From Nesterenkonia xinjiangensis (GTDB taxonomy: Bacteria; Actinomycetota; Actinomycetes; Actinomycetales; Micrococcaceae), in NCBI RefSeq assembly GCF_013410745.1, contig NZ_JACCFY010000001.1:3286001-3350000 (forward strand): 64,000 nucleotides of DNA, read 5' to 3'. A program made the position numbers and the translations under genes. The notes below the pieces were generated by a model, which saw only the letters and a program-made list of their open reading frames with translations, was not told the DNA's origin and did not search any database. Shown here piece after piece: positions 8,684 through 20,697 of the stretch (the stretch's first letter is position 1; each line of letters starts with the position of its first letter).

Positions 8684-10075
8684 ATGGACAACTGGACCCA
8701 GACCCTGGGCACGGGCCCGCTGCTGGCGATCGCCGCCGGCGCCATCGCCCTCATCCTCATCCTCATCATCCGCTTCAAGGTCCACGCCTTCATCACACTG
8801 GTCGTGGTCTCCGCGCTGACCGCGATCGTCGCCGGGGTGCCCATGGGGGCCATCTCGGACACCCTCATGGACGGATTCGGCTCGACCCTGGCCTCGGTGG
8901 CGATCCTGGTGGCCCTGGGTGCCATGCTCGGGCGCCTGGTGGAGCACTCCGGCGGCGCGCAGGCGCTGGCGGACCGGATGGTCACCACCTTCGGCGAGAA
9001 GCGCGCACCGTTCGCCCTGGGCATCGCCGCGCTGATCCTCGGCTTCCCGATGTTCTTCGACGCCGGCCTGGTGATGATGCTGCCGATCGTCTTCGCCGTG
9101 GCGCGGCGCGTCTCCGGCAACAAGTCAGTGCTGCTCTTCGGCATCCCGACCGCGGCCGCGTTCTCGGTGATGCACGTGTTCCTGCCGCCGCACCCCGGGC
9201 CGGTCTCGGCCTCTGAGTTCTACGAGGCCAACCTGGGCCTGGTCCTGCTGGTCGGTCTGCTCATCGCCTACCCGCTGTGGTACCTCGCCGGCGCGATGTG
9301 GGGCCGGCTGGTCGGGGAGCGCATCATGCTTCCGGTGCCGAGCCTCTTCGGAGACGTCGACGACGACCAGCCGAGGAACCCGCCGCGGGTGCGGACCGTC
9401 ATCGGCTTGCTCCTGCTGCCGATGTTCCTGATCTTCCTCAACACCGGCCTGAGCAGCCTCGCCTCGGTGGGCGTGGTCGACGACGAGGCCCTCTGGGTGC
9501 AGACCCTGACCTTCCTGGGCACCTCCGCCATGGCGCTGCTGATCACCGTCATCGTGGCCACCGTCGTGCTCGGCCATCGTCGCGGCGAGAAGGGCACGGC
9601 CCTGGAGAAGCTGCTGGACTCCGCGCTCGGCCCGGTCTGCTCCGTCATCCTGATCACCGGTGCAGGCGGCATGTTCGGCGGTGTGCTGCGAGCCTCGGGC
9701 ATCGGTGACGCGCTGGCCGACACGCTCAGCGGCGTCGGCCTGCCGGTGATCGTGGCCGCCTACCTGATCGCCGTGGCGCTGCGTCTGGCTCAGGGCTCGG
9801 CCACCGTCGCACTGGTGACCGCCGCCGGTCTGGCCTCGCCAGCCGTGCTCGCCGGTGACTTCAACCCGCTGCAGGTCGCCTGCATCGTCCTGGCCACCGC
9901 CGCGGGATCGGTCTTCGCCGGACACGTCAACGACTCCGGCTTCTGGCTGGTGGGTCGCCTGATGGGCATGGACGTGAAGACCACTCTGAAGACCTGGACC
10001 GTGCAGCAGGCGCTGCAGTCAGTCGTCGGATTCCTGCTGGTCGGTATCGTCTATCTGGCCGCCAGCGCGCTCTGA
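8684..10075 (+). CDS. gntP: Gluconate permease, GntP family
   Basis: Proton-coupled importer of gluconate or related aldonates, 463 aa with about 12-14 hydrophobic segments from residue 9 to the C-terminus. Family hallmarks include the FFDAGLVMMLPI stretch and the GSATVALVTAAG segment. ATG 8684 is chosen over the in-frame ATG at 8672 because GGAGAG (8674-8679) lies properly ahead of it. The gene leads a tight operon with idnO (11 nt gap) and idnD (overlap), so import is tied to conversion of keto-gluconate or idonate. Confidence 0.9.
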   Translation: MDNWTQTLGTGPLLAIAAGAIALILILIIRFKVHAFITLVVVSALTAIVAGVPMGAISDTLMDGFGSTLASVAILVALGAMLGRLVEHSGGAQALADRMVTTFGEKRAPFALGIAALILGFPMFFDAGLVMMLPIVFAVARRVSGNKSVLLFGIPTAAAFSVMHVFLPPHPGPVSASEFYEANLGLVLLVGLLIAYPLWYLAGAMWGRLVGERIMLPVPSLFGDVDDDQPRNPPRVRTVIGLLLLPMFLIFLNTGLSSLASVGVVDDEALWVQTLTFLGTSAMALLITVIVATVVLGHRRGEKGTALEKLLDSALGPVCSVILITGAGGMFGGVLRASGIGDALADTLSGVGLPVIVAAYLIAVALRLAQGSATVALVTAAGLASPAVLAGDFNPLQVACIVLATAAGSVFAGHVNDSGFWLVGRLMGMDVKTTLKTWTVQQALQSVVGFLLVGIVYLAASAL

Positions 10076-10086
10076 GGAGGAACATC

Positions 10087-10911
10087 ATGATGGATGAACA
10101 GCAGCACATCGGTGACCCCGACGCCGCACAGACCCCAGACCTGCCCTCAGGTCTCTTCGACGTCCGCGACCGCCTGGCCCTGGTGACCGGCTCGTCGCGG
10201 GGGCTCGGTCGCTCCCTGGCGCTGGCTCTGGCGGACGCCGGTGCCCGGGTCGTCGTCCACGGGCGCAACGCGCAGGCGCTGGAGGAGGTCCGACGCGAGG
10301 CCTCCGAACGATCCCGGCACGAGGCCGTCAGCGTCCGGTTCGACGTCACGGACGTCGACGCGGTCCGCGCGGGGGTGGAGGATCTGGTCTCCGAGCACGG
10401 CGTGCCGGACATCCTGGTCAACAACGCAGGACTGCAGCGCCGGGCGCCCTTCGAGACCTTCGACCCGCAGGATTGGGACGCCCTGGTCGCCTCGAACCTG
10501 GACAGCGTGTTCTACGTCTCCCGACATGTGGTGCCGGGGATGGTGGAACGCGGCTCGGGCAAGATCATCAACATCGGCTCGGTCCAGTCTCTGCTGGCCC
10601 GAGAGACCATCGCCCCGTACTCGGCCACCAAGGGCGCCGTGGTCCAGCTGACCAAGGGCATGGCCGCCGACCTCGCTCGCCACGACATCCAGGTCAATGC
10701 GATCTCCCCGGGGTACTTCGCCACGGAGATGAACCGGGCGCTGGTGGAGGACGAGACCTTCAACTCCTGGCTGGTCAACCGGACTCCGGCGCGCCGCTGG
10801 GGCTCCTTCGACGAGCTCTCCGGGGCGCTGCTGTTCTTCGCCTCACCGGCCTCCAGCTTCATCTCGGGACAGAACCTGTTCGTCGACGGCGGCATGACGG
10901 CGGTGGTCTGA
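10087..10911 (+). CDS. idnO: SDR oxidoreductase, probable gluconate 5-dehydrogenase
   Basis: Short-chain dehydrogenase of 274 aa that likely interconverts 5-keto-D-gluconate and D-gluconate with NAD(P)H. The cofactor loop TGSSRGLG covers residues 34-41, NNAG is at 112-115, and the catalytic Ser165, Tyr178 and Lys182 (YSATK) are all present. GAGGAGG precedes the ATG by about 6 nt. The substrate assignment rests on position between gntP and an idonate-dehydrogenase-like gene, as in the idonate pathway. Sequence alone says classical SDR. Confidence 0.75.
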   Translation: MMDEQQHIGDPDAAQTPDLPSGLFDVRDRLALVTGSSRGLGRSLALALADAGARVVVHGRNAQALEEVRREASERSRHEAVSVRFDVTDVDAVRAGVEDLVSEHGVPDILVNNAGLQRRAPFETFDPQDWDALVASNLDSVFYVSRHVVPGMVERGSGKIINIGSVQSLLARETIAPYSATKGAVVQLTKGMAADLARHDIQVNAISPGYFATEMNRALVEDETFNSWLVNRTPARRWGSFDELSGALLFFASPASSFISGQNLFVDGGMTAVV

Positions 10912-11966
10912 TGCAGGACCACAGCATGCCGAGCAGCCGCGAGGTCCGCGCACTGTTCATCGACGCGGCGGAGCAGGCGGCCGTGCGGAGAGTGGACGTC
11001 CCCGCCCCTGAGGCGGGCCAGGTGCGCCTGGAGGTGCACCATGTGGGCATCTGCGGCTCGGATCTGCACTATTACTTCGAGGGCGCCAACGGTGCCTTCG
11101 TGGTGCGGGAGCCACTGATCCCCGGCCATGAGCTCTCCGGCGTCGTCGAGCACGACCCCGCCGGCGAGCTGGCGCCGGGCACCCCGGTCACCGTGCATCC
11201 AGCCCGGTTCGGCGAGAGGGACGCCCGGTTCGCCGACGCCCCGCACCTGTGGCGCGGCGGCTCCTATCTCGGCAGCGCCTCGACCTGGCCGCACACCCAG
11301 GGGGCGCTCAGCGAGCTGCTGGTGGTCGAGCGGGACATGGTGCGGCCGCTGCCTCCGGAGCTCCCCGTGCGACGCGCGGTGCTGGCCGAGCCGTTGGCGG
11401 TCTCCCTGCACGCGCTGGCCCAGGCCAAGGCCGCGGGAGCGCAGCTGGAGGGTGCGAGGGTGCTGGTCACCGGTGCGGGTCCGATCGGACTGCTCGCGGT
11501 GGCCGCCGCCGTCGACGCCGGAGCGGCCGCGGTGACCGCGGCCGACGTGCTTCCCGGTCCGCTGGAGCGGGCGCGCGGGCAGGGCGCCCAGGACACTGTG
11601 GACGTCTCTACGGACGCGCTGCCGCAGAGCAGCTTCGACGTCGTGCTGGAGTGCTCCGGGGCCACGGCCGCGATCGGCTCTGTGCTCCAGGCAGTGCGCC
11701 CTGCCGGCGTCGTGGTCCAGGTGGGGATGGTCCCTGCGGAGCCCCGACCCGTGGACCTCTCGCCGTTCATCGCCAAGGAGGTGCGCTACGTGGGCACCTT
11801 CCGGTTCCATGAGGAGATCGACGCCGCGATCAGCCTCCTCGCCCGACGCCCGCAGATAGAGGCTGTCATCACCCATGAGCTGCCTCCGGAGGACCCGGAG
11901 GGGCTCTTCTCCGCCGCTCGGGACTCCGCGAGCTCCGGGAAGGTGATCAGCGCACCCTGGAGCTGA
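10911..11966 (+). CDS. idnD: Zinc-type alcohol dehydrogenase (MDR), probable L-idonate 5-dehydrogenase
   Basis: Medium-chain dehydrogenase of 351 aa that would oxidise L-idonate to 5-ketogluconate. Catalytic zinc ligands Cys48 (GICGSDLHYY) and His73-Glu74 (PGHELSG) are present, and the NAD loop is TGAGPIG near residue 186. The ATG overlaps the idnO stop (TGATG), showing coupling. Oddity: the loop that normally holds four structural-zinc cysteines (about 90-115) reads HPARFGERDARFADAPHLW with no cysteines, so the structural zinc is probably lost. Substrate is inferred from operon context. Confidence 0.75.
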   Translation: MQDHSMPSSREVRALFIDAAEQAAVRRVDVPAPEAGQVRLEVHHVGICGSDLHYYFEGANGAFVVREPLIPGHELSGVVEHDPAGELAPGTPVTVHPARFGERDARFADAPHLWRGGSYLGSASTWPHTQGALSELLVVERDMVRPLPPELPVRRAVLAEPLAVSLHALAQAKAAGAQLEGARVLVTGAGPIGLLAVAAAVDAGAAAVTAADVLPGPLERARGQGAQDTVDVSTDALPQSSFDVVLECSGATAAIGSVLQAVRPAGVVVQVGMVPAEPRPVDLSPFIAKEVRYVGTFRFHEEIDAAISLLARRPQIEAVITHELPPEDPEGLFSAARDSASSGKVISAPWS

Positions 11967-12026
11967 GAGAAGAGAGGGGAGCCGCCCACCGTGGAGCAGG
12001 ACCGCCGCGGGGGCCGCTCGTCACCC

Positions 12027-12069
12027 CACCGGGCCGGCCGCAGCACAAGATGTTGCGGTCGGCCCGGTG
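12027..12069 (+). terminator. Hairpin terminator after idnD
   Basis: 16-bp arms CACCGGGCCGGCCGCA and TGCGGTCGGCCCGGTG (one G-U pair) with an 11-nt loop, 60 nt past the idnD stop. Only a weak T-containing tail follows. It likely ends the gntP operon. Confidence 0.65.
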
Positions 12070-12269
12070 TCGTGGTGGCACATCTTCGGTCCGAGGGGAG
12101 ACGACACGCCGCGACACGCGGTGAGAAAGATCATCCCCTCCGTGGAGAGGCGGATCTCCACAGCTGTGGAGCAATGAGGGTGCAGGTGGGTGGATCCGCG
12201 TGAATCCGGGCATCCGTCGATCCACAGGGGCTGTGCACTCACCGGTGGACGAACTACACTGGTGTGAGT
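12070..12269. other. Non-coding stretch before nrd control region
   Basis: No convincing gene. The one visible element is a perfect 16-bp palindrome CTCCACAGCTGTGGAG at 12156-12171 with no assigned role. The rest is ordinary GC-rich spacer leading into the nrd regulatory boxes. Confidence 0.4.
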
Positions 12270-12317
12270 ACAGCATCTAGTGGTGACTTCCATGCCTAGA
12301 CCCAAGATGTAGTATTG
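12270..12317 (+). promoter_or_regulatory. Pair of NrdR-box-like sites upstream of nrdHIEF
   Basis: Two related 16-mers, ACAGCATCTAGTGGTG (12270-12285) and CCAAGATGTAGTATTG (12302-12317), share the ATSTAGT core and lie exactly 32 bp apart, about three helical turns. That is the arrangement known for NrdR repressor boxes ahead of ribonucleotide reductase operons. Match to the 16-bp consensus is partial, so identity is inferred from core, spacing and location. Confidence 0.65.
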
Positions 12318-12390
12318 AGGCACAGCTTCAGCAGGAACGCCAGATGACGACGCCCGGCCCTCACCGAGGGCGGGAGAGAAGGGGAGGACC

Positions 12391-12639
12391 ATGTCCGTCA
12401 CCGTCTACACCAAGCCCGCATGCGTCCAGTGCAACGCCACGTACCGTGCCCTGGACAAGAACGGCCTCACCTACCGGTCCGTCGACATCTCGCAGGACGC
12501 CGAGGCGCTCGAGCGGGTGCGGGCCCTGGGCTACATGCAGGCTCCCGTCGTCATCACGGACGACGACCACTGGTCCGGCTTCCGTCCGGACAAGATCTCC
12601 GGCCTCGTCGCCCGCGCAGAGGCCACCTCCGTCGCCTGA
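12391..12639 (+). CDS. nrdH: Glutaredoxin-like protein NrdH
   Basis: Thioredoxin-fold electron donor (82 aa) for class Ib ribonucleotide reductase, reduced by thioredoxin reductase. The redox motif CVQC occupies residues 11-14 after MSVTVYTKPA, and the C-terminal WSGFRPDKI segment is the NrdH-specific substrate-discriminating tail. GGGGAGGA precedes the ATG. First gene of nrdHIEF behind the NrdR-like boxes. Confidence 0.95.
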   Translation: MSVTVYTKPACVQCNATYRALDKNGLTYRSVDISQDAEALERVRALGYMQAPVVITDDDHWSGFRPDKISGLVARAEATSVA

Positions 12640-12732
12640 GACGCGCTCTGCGACCGGGGGAGGAGCCCTCACCCGGACGGATGGCCCACAGGGCCGCCAG
12701 GAACCAGCACGGAGCAGCATCGAGGAGCACCG

Positions 12733-13220
12733 ATGATGACCGCAGCAGCCACGGAGACCTCCCGGCTCAGTGCCGGATCGCCGGGGGACACGTTCTCCGG
12801 AGGAACCACCTCGGCCTCGCTGATCTACTTCTCCTCGGTCTCTGACAATACTCACCGGTTCGTGATGAAACTGGGACTGCCGGATGATGAGATCGCCAGG
12901 CTCCCGCTCCGCACCCAGGAGGACACCCTCCGGGCGACCGAGCCCTTCGTGCTGATCCTGCCCACCTACGGGGCCGGCGGCGGCGAAGGCTCGGTGCCCA
13001 AACAGGTCATCAAGTTCCTCAACGTGGAGTCCAACCGGGACCTCCTGCGCGGTGTGATCGGCGCGGGCAACACGAATTTCCACGAGAGCTACTGCATCGC
13101 CGGTGACATCGTCGCCGCCAAATGCGGAGTCCCTCATCTGTACAGGTTCGAGCTGATGGGCACTGAGGATGACGTGTCCACCGTCCACCAGGGATTGGAA
13201 GAGTTTTGGAAACAGCAGTC

Positions 13221-13230
<10 letters not shown>
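12733..13230 (+). CDS. nrdI: Flavodoxin-like NrdI
   Basis: Flavoprotein (165 aa) that supplies the oxidant for assembly of the dimanganese-tyrosyl radical cofactor of NrdF. The FMN-binding beginning [15 protein letters not shown] and the later [11 protein letters not shown] loop are characteristic. Tandem ATGs at 12733 and 12736 both suit the GAGGAG at 12722. The end overlaps the nrdE start by 10 nt, so NrdI and NrdE are likely translationally coupled. Confidence 0.93.
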
Positions 13231-16491
<3,261 letters not shown>

Positions 16492-16492
16492 G

Positions 16493-17317
16493 GTGACCGC
16501 ACAATCAGGGACCGAGGCCCGGGCGACGCCGGAGCTCGCCATGGGGGACTTCTTCTATGAACCCCTCGGCGACGGCCGGTTCCGCTCCACGGTCCACGCC
16601 CAGGGGGCGTGGAATCCGCACGAGCAGCACATGGCGCCCGCCACCGGCCTGCTCACCCACGCGCTGGAGTCCTTCCAGCCGCGGGAGGATCTGCGTCTGG
16701 CTCGGCTGAGCCTCGACATCCACGGAATCATCCACGCGGGCGAGGTCGAGGTCACCACCCGGATGATCCGTCCCGGACGGACGATCGAGCTGGTGGAGGC
16801 GGAGATGACCGCCCAGGGGCGCACGGCCGTGGTCGCCCGCGGATGGCGGCTGCAGACCGCGGACACCACCGCGGTGGCGGCTGTCGAGGACGCGTCGATC
16901 GGCACCCCGGACGGGCTTCCCGGAGGGGACGGCATGTCGGTGTGGCCCGGCGGCTACATCCGTTCCCTGGAGATCCGGGTGGGGGAGGAGCACCGGCCCG
17001 GTAGAGGAATCACCTGGCTGCGCAATCCCTATGAGATGGTCGCCGGCCACGCCACCGGCTCGCTGGTCAGGCTCCTGGGCATGGTCGACACCGCCAACGG
17101 TGTGGCGCCGCGTGTGTCTCCGGGGCCGGACTCCTGGATGTTTCCCAACGTCGACCTGCAGATCCACCTCCATCGAGCCCCCGTGGGCGAGTGGCTCGGC
17201 ATGCAGACCTGCCAGACGTTCGGCGAGGACGGGATCGGCCTGACCTCCTCGGTTCTGCATGACATCGCCGGTCCCTTCGGCCGGGCCGAACAGATCCTCA
17301 CCGTTCGTCCGTTGTGA
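16493..17317 (+). CDS. Thioesterase family protein (double hot-dog, TesB-like)
   Basis: Predicted acyl-CoA thioesterase of 274 aa. Two hot-dog repeats are suggested by FYEPLGDGRFRSTVHAQGAW with HMAPATGLLTHALE near the N-terminus and MFPNVDLQIHLHRAP with a following Q-T-F-G-E-D-G-IG-TSSVLHD segment near the end. GTG 16493 directly follows the nrdF stop; ATG 16541 is an alternative that starts at the conserved MGDFFYEPL. The gene overlaps the next by GTGA. A link with the RNR operon is positional only; no catalytic test of function is possible from sequence. Confidence 0.75.
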   Translation: MTAQSGTEARATPELAMGDFFYEPLGDGRFRSTVHAQGAWNPHEQHMAPATGLLTHALESFQPREDLRLARLSLDIHGIIHAGEVEVTTRMIRPGRTIELVEAEMTAQGRTAVVARGWRLQTADTTAVAAVEDASIGTPDGLPGGDGMSVWPGGYIRSLEIRVGEEHRPGRGITWLRNPYEMVAGHATGSLVRLLGMVDTANGVAPRVSPGPDSWMFPNVDLQIHLHRAPVGEWLGMQTCQTFGEDGIGLTSSVLHDIAGPFGRAEQILTVRPL

Positions 17318-18090
17318 AGAGAACTCGACGCCGGCCCCGCCCGGTCCCTGAGCTGAACCTGCGTCGGCAGACCGAGTCCCTGGGCGTCAGCGCAGATCTC
17401 GAAGAGGCCATCTCCCTGCTGCAAGGCACCCGTGACGGATCTGCAGTTCCGCTGCTGCGGCTCTATCGTCCGCTCCCCACGGTCGCCTTCGGCCAGCGCG
17501 ACCGTCGACTGCCCGGTTTCGAGGCCGCGGCTCAGGCTTGCCGTCGGCTGGGGTACGAGCCGCTGGTGCGCCGGGCAGGGGGCCGTGCGGCGGCCTACCA
17601 CCCAGGCTGCCTCGTGGTGGACCACATCGAACCTGACCCGGACCCGATCGTGGAGTCGCGAGACCGCTTTGCCGCCTTCGGAGAGCTGCTCACCGACGTG
17701 CTGGTCTCCTGCGGCCTGGACGCACGCCTGGGAGAGATCCCCGGTGAGTACTGCGCCGGCAGGGAATCCGTCCATGCTGTCGGAGGCGGTGAGACCGGGG
17801 CCTGGTCGTCCGACCGCCGGGTGAAGATCATCGGCACCGCCCAGCGCGTGATCGCCACCGGCTGGCTGTTCTCCTCGGTGATCGTCGTCCAGGGCGGCCC
17901 TTCTGTGCGTCGTGTCCTCAGCGAGGTGTACGGGCATCTGAACATCCCCTGGGATCCGCTGACCGCCGGCGCGGCCGACGAGCTGCGTCCTGGTCTGGAC
18001 GTGGACGCAGTGGAGCAGGCCGTGCTGGAGACCTATAGGCGCCACTGGCGGCTCGTCCCCGAGAGGCACGAGGCCGTGACGTCGGGATGA
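17314..18090 (+). CDS. Lipoate-protein-ligase-A-like / octanoyltransferase family protein
   Basis: Biotin/lipoate A/B ligase-fold protein of 258 aa. Visible are the RLYRPLPTVAFGQRD strand, the VRRAGGRAAAYHPG loop that corresponds to the lipoyl-AMP-binding RRxxGG region, and RRVKIIGTAQRVIATGWLF, which contains the family Lys. The start is a GTG overlapping the thioesterase stop. It probably transfers lipoyl or octanoyl groups to E2 or GcvH domains, but an alternative acyl substrate is possible because it is coupled to a thioesterase. Specific LplA, LipM or LipB assignment cannot be made. Confidence 0.75.
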   Translation: MKRTRRRPRPVPELNLRRQTESLGVSADLEEAISLLQGTRDGSAVPLLRLYRPLPTVAFGQRDRRLPGFEAAAQACRRLGYEPLVRRAGGRAAAYHPGCLVVDHIEPDPDPIVESRDRFAAFGELLTDVLVSCGLDARLGEIPGEYCAGRESVHAVGGGETGAWSSDRRVKIIGTAQRVIATGWLFSSVIVVQGGPSVRRVLSEVYGHLNIPWDPLTAGAADELRPGLDVDAVEQAVLETYRRHWRLVPERHEAVTSG

Positions 18091-18120
18091 GCGCCGCGCA
18101 GCGGGTCCCGCTGTCGGGTG

Positions 18121-18783
18121 TCAGTGTCCGCGGTCTACCCATTCTTGGAGGTGGGGCTTCTCGGCCTGGATCCGGGTGGAGTCTCCGTGGCCGGGGTGGA
18201 CCTCGGTGTTCTCGGGGAGCTTGGTGAAGATCTGGTCTCGGATGGACTCGATGATCGTCTCGAAGCTGCTGTGGGACCGACCAGTGGCTCCGGGGCCTCC
18301 TTGGAAGAGGGTGTCCCCGGAGAAGAGCACCGAGCCGCGGGAGCCGTCGGTGTGGGGGAGGTCTTCGGCGTAGAAGCAGGTGGAGCCGGGGGAGTGTCCG
18401 GGGGTGTGGATGGCGGTCAGGCGGGTGTCGGAGATGGTGAAGACATCGCCATCGGAGATCTCCACCTCAGGCAGGGCATGGGCGTGGACCTGCTCCCAGA
18501 GCACGTGATCGGCGGGGTTGAGATGGATGCGGCCCCCGACCTTGCGCTGGACCTCGAAGACTTCACGGATGTGATCGTCATGGCCATGGGTGAGCAGGAT
18601 GCCCAAGACCTGGCGGTCACCGACCTGCTGGGCCACAGCCTCGGCGTCGTGGGCGGGGTCGATGATGAGCACTTCCTGGTCATCGCCGAGGAGGTAGACG
18701 TTGTTCTCCACCTCCCAGGTTCCTCCGTCCAGGGAGAAGGTTCCTGCGGTGATCAGATGTTCGATGCGTGCCGTGGTGGTCAT
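18121..18783 (-). CDS. MBL-fold hydrolase, probable S-formylmycothiol hydrolase partner
   Basis: Zinc metallo-beta-lactamase-fold hydrolase of 220 aa. The ligands are clear: HGHDDH at 66-71, His in HTPGHSPGS, Asp in FSGDTLF and His in VHPGHGDSTR, the glyoxalase II-like set. It lies 14 nt downstream of mycothiol-dependent formaldehyde dehydrogenase, so it probably hydrolyses the S-formyl-mycothiol product to formate and free mycothiol. Codon use is unlike the surroundings (more CAA, GAA, CTA), shared with its partner gene, suggesting joint transfer. Confidence 0.8.
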   Translation of the reverse strand: MTTTARIEHLITAGTFSLDGGTWEVENNVYLLGDDQEVLIIDPAHDAEAVAQQVGDRQVLGILLTHGHDDHIREVFEVQRKVGGRIHLNPADHVLWEQVHAHALPEVEISDGDVFTISDTRLTAIHTPGHSPGSTCFYAEDLPHTDGSRGSVLFSGDTLFQGGPGATGRSHSSFETIIESIRDQIFTKLPENTEVHPGHGDSTRIQAEKPHLQEWVDRGH

Positions 18784-18797
18784 CGGGTGGACTCCTC

Positions 18798-19892
18798 TTA
18801 GCCGATTTCGACGACGCTGCGCAGGACGTCGCCGTGGTTCATGGTGGTGAAGGCTTCTTGGACTTGGTCCAGGCGGATGCGCTCGGTGACGAAGGCATCC
18901 AGGTCTAGGCGATTCTGGCGGTAGAGGTCCACCAGCATGGGGAAGTCGCGGCTGGGCAGGCAGTCGCCGTACCAGGAGGATTTCAGGGCTCCGCCGCGGC
19001 CGAAGATGTCGATCATGGGCAGTTCCACGCTCCAGGAGGGGTCTGGGACACCGACGAGTACGACGCGGCCGGCGAGGTCGCGGGCGTAGAAGGCTTGGGT
19101 GTAGGTCTCGGGGCGGGCGACGGCGTCGATGACGACATCGGCGCCGAATCCGCCGGTGAGTTCGCGGATGGCTTCTACCGGATCAGTGCTGCCTGCCTCC
19201 ACAGTGTGGGTGGCGCCGAGTTGGCGGGCTTTGTCGAGTTTTCTGGGGTCGAGGTCTACGGCGATGATGGTGGTGGCTCCGGCGAGGCGGGCTCCGGCGA
19301 TGGCGGCGGTGCCGACTCCGCCGCAGCCGATCACGGCCACCGATTCTCCGCGGGCCACCTCACCGGTGTTGATCGCTGCCCCGATGCCGGCCATCACCCC
19401 GCAGCCCAGGAGTCCGATGGCGGCGTCGTGCTCTTCTTTGGTGTCTTCGATGAGGGTGCATTGGCCGGCGGCGACCAGGGTCTTTTCGGCGAAGGCGCCG
19501 ATGCCTAGGGCGGGTTCTAGGGGGGTGCCGTCGGTCAGGGTCATTTTCTGGGTGGCGTTGTGGGTGTTGAAGCAGTATTGGGGCTGGCCTTTGCGGCAGG
19601 CGCGGCAGTCTGCGCAGACGGCGCGCCAGTTCAGGATGACTTTGTCCCCGGGGCTGATCGAGGTGACTCCTTCGCCGATGGCGGTGACGCGGCCGGTGGC
19701 TTCGTGGCCTAGCAGGTAGGGGTAGTTCTGGCCGATGAGGCCTTTTTGGTAGTGCTGATCGGTTTGGCAGACCCCGCAGGTGAGGATGTCCACCAGGGCC
19801 TCTCCGGGGCCGGGGTCGGGGATGATGATCTTCTCCAGGGTGGCTGGGGCGTCTTGGGCGGTGACGACGACAGCATTGACGGTATGAGGCAT
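18798..19892 (-). CDS. mscR: S-(hydroxymethyl)mycothiol dehydrogenase / nitrosomycothiol reductase
   Basis: NAD- and mycothiol-dependent formaldehyde dehydrogenase (364 aa) of the zinc MDR family. Catalytic zinc ligands are in [12 protein letters not shown] and LLGHEATG, and the structural zinc loop [15 protein letters not shown] is complete. NAD loop GCGGVGT is present. Mycothiol is specific to Actinobacteria, so this gene supports the taxonomic call. It forms an operon with the MBL-fold hydrolase. Frequent CTA, CAA and GAA codons set this pair apart from the GC3-rich neighbours. Confidence 0.88.
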   Translation of the reverse strand: MPHTVNAVVVTAQDAPATLEKIIIPDPGPGEALVDILTCGVCQTDQHYQKGLIGQNYPYLLGHEATGRVTAIGEGVTSISPGDKVILNWRAVCADCRACRKGQPQYCFNTHNATQKMTLTDGTPLEPALGIGAFAEKTLVAAGQCTLIEDTKEEHDAAIGLLGCGVMAGIGAAINTGEVARGESVAVIGCGGVGTAAIAGARLAGATTIIAVDLDPRKLDKARQLGATHTVEAGSTDPVEAIRELTGGFGADVVIDAVARPETYTQAFYARDLAGRVVLVGVPDPSWSVELPMIDIFGRGGALKSSWYGDCLPSRDFPMLVDLYRQNRLDLDAFVTERIRLDQVQEAFTTMNHGDVLRSVVEIG

Positions 19893-20043
19893 CAGGCTCT
19901 CCGAGACTCGGCAGGTGGTCCGCTCATCATGGCATCATCGACCCCGGTCGGGGAAGAGCGAGAACCTGGTCAGCACGTCCAAGACTGCAGGTCAGCGGCC
20001 TGCTCGGAGGCAGGGGTCTGCACATGTCACCTGCCGCGTCGGC

Positions 20044-20697
20044 TCAGATGCCCAGCGCCTGCGGCAGCTCGATCGCGATGCTGGCGGCGACCAGCAGGTA
20101 GATCAGCACCAACACGACCCACCACCAGTCCGCGGTCACCCGGCGGACGGCCCCGGATGCCGGGATGGTCCCGGTGAGGATGTTCCGGGCGGTGACCGAC
20201 ACGGTCATCGGGATCACAGCGGCCCAGACGACCATGCAGTAGGGGCACAGCGCACCGATGGTGTAGACGGCCTGGGACCACAGCCAGACGCAGAACCCGA
20301 AGGCGAACAGCACCCCGGCCTGCAGCCCGAGCCAGTACCAGCGCGGTGGCCGCAGTCCCGCCAGGAGCGTGATGCCGACAGCGATCACGACGGGGAAACC
20401 CACCACGCCGAGGAAGATGTTCGGAAAGCCGAAGGTGGCCGCCTGCCAGGAGTCCATGACCTCTCCGCAGGACACCCACGGATTGATGTCGCATGCGGTC
20501 GAGTGCTCGGGATCCTGCCAGAGCAGGATGCGTTCATGGAGCAGCAGGAAGCTGGCCGCGGCACCGACGAGGCCGGTCGTGATCAGCCAGATCGCCATGG
20601 TGCGACGACTGAATGCGCGGCTGGTCTCCGCAGCCTCAGGCGGCACTGGACGGGCGCGATCATCGGTCCCGGAGGGCGGGGTGGTGTCCACTGACAT
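20044..20697 (-). CDS. Vitamin K epoxide reductase family protein (VKOR)
   Basis: Membrane oxidoreductase of 217 aa that reoxidises a DsbA-like thiol oxidase using quinone, supporting disulfide formation outside the membrane. Four to five hydrophobic segments, the loop cysteines Cys69 and Cys77 (ACDINPWVSCGEV) and the active CPYC at 151-154 are present. A -10-like TACAAT on the minus strand (complement of 20705-20710) ends 7 nt before the ATG, so the mRNA may be leaderless. No DsbA partner is adjacent. Confidence 0.9.
   Translation of the reverse strand: MSVDTTPPSGTDDRARPVPPEAAETSRAFSRRTMAIWLITTGLVGAAASFLLLHERILLWQDPEHSTACDINPWVSCGEVMDSWQAATFGFPNIFLGVVGFPVVIAVGITLLAGLRPPRWYWLGLQAGVLFAFGFCVWLWSQAVYTIGALCPYCMVVWAAVIPMTVSVTARNILTGTIPASGAVRRVTADWWWVVLVLIYLLVAASIAIELPQALGI

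Noticed and set aside
10473-10910. Extended N-terminus for the idonate-dehydrogenase-like protein
   Set aside because: It reads through idnO in another frame; the MDR fold begins after the ATG at 10911.
12156-12171. CTCCACAGCTGTGGAG palindrome as a DnaA box, origin or NrdR site
   Set aside because: Lacks the TTATCCACA core and the NrdR consensus; single copy with no associated origin genes.
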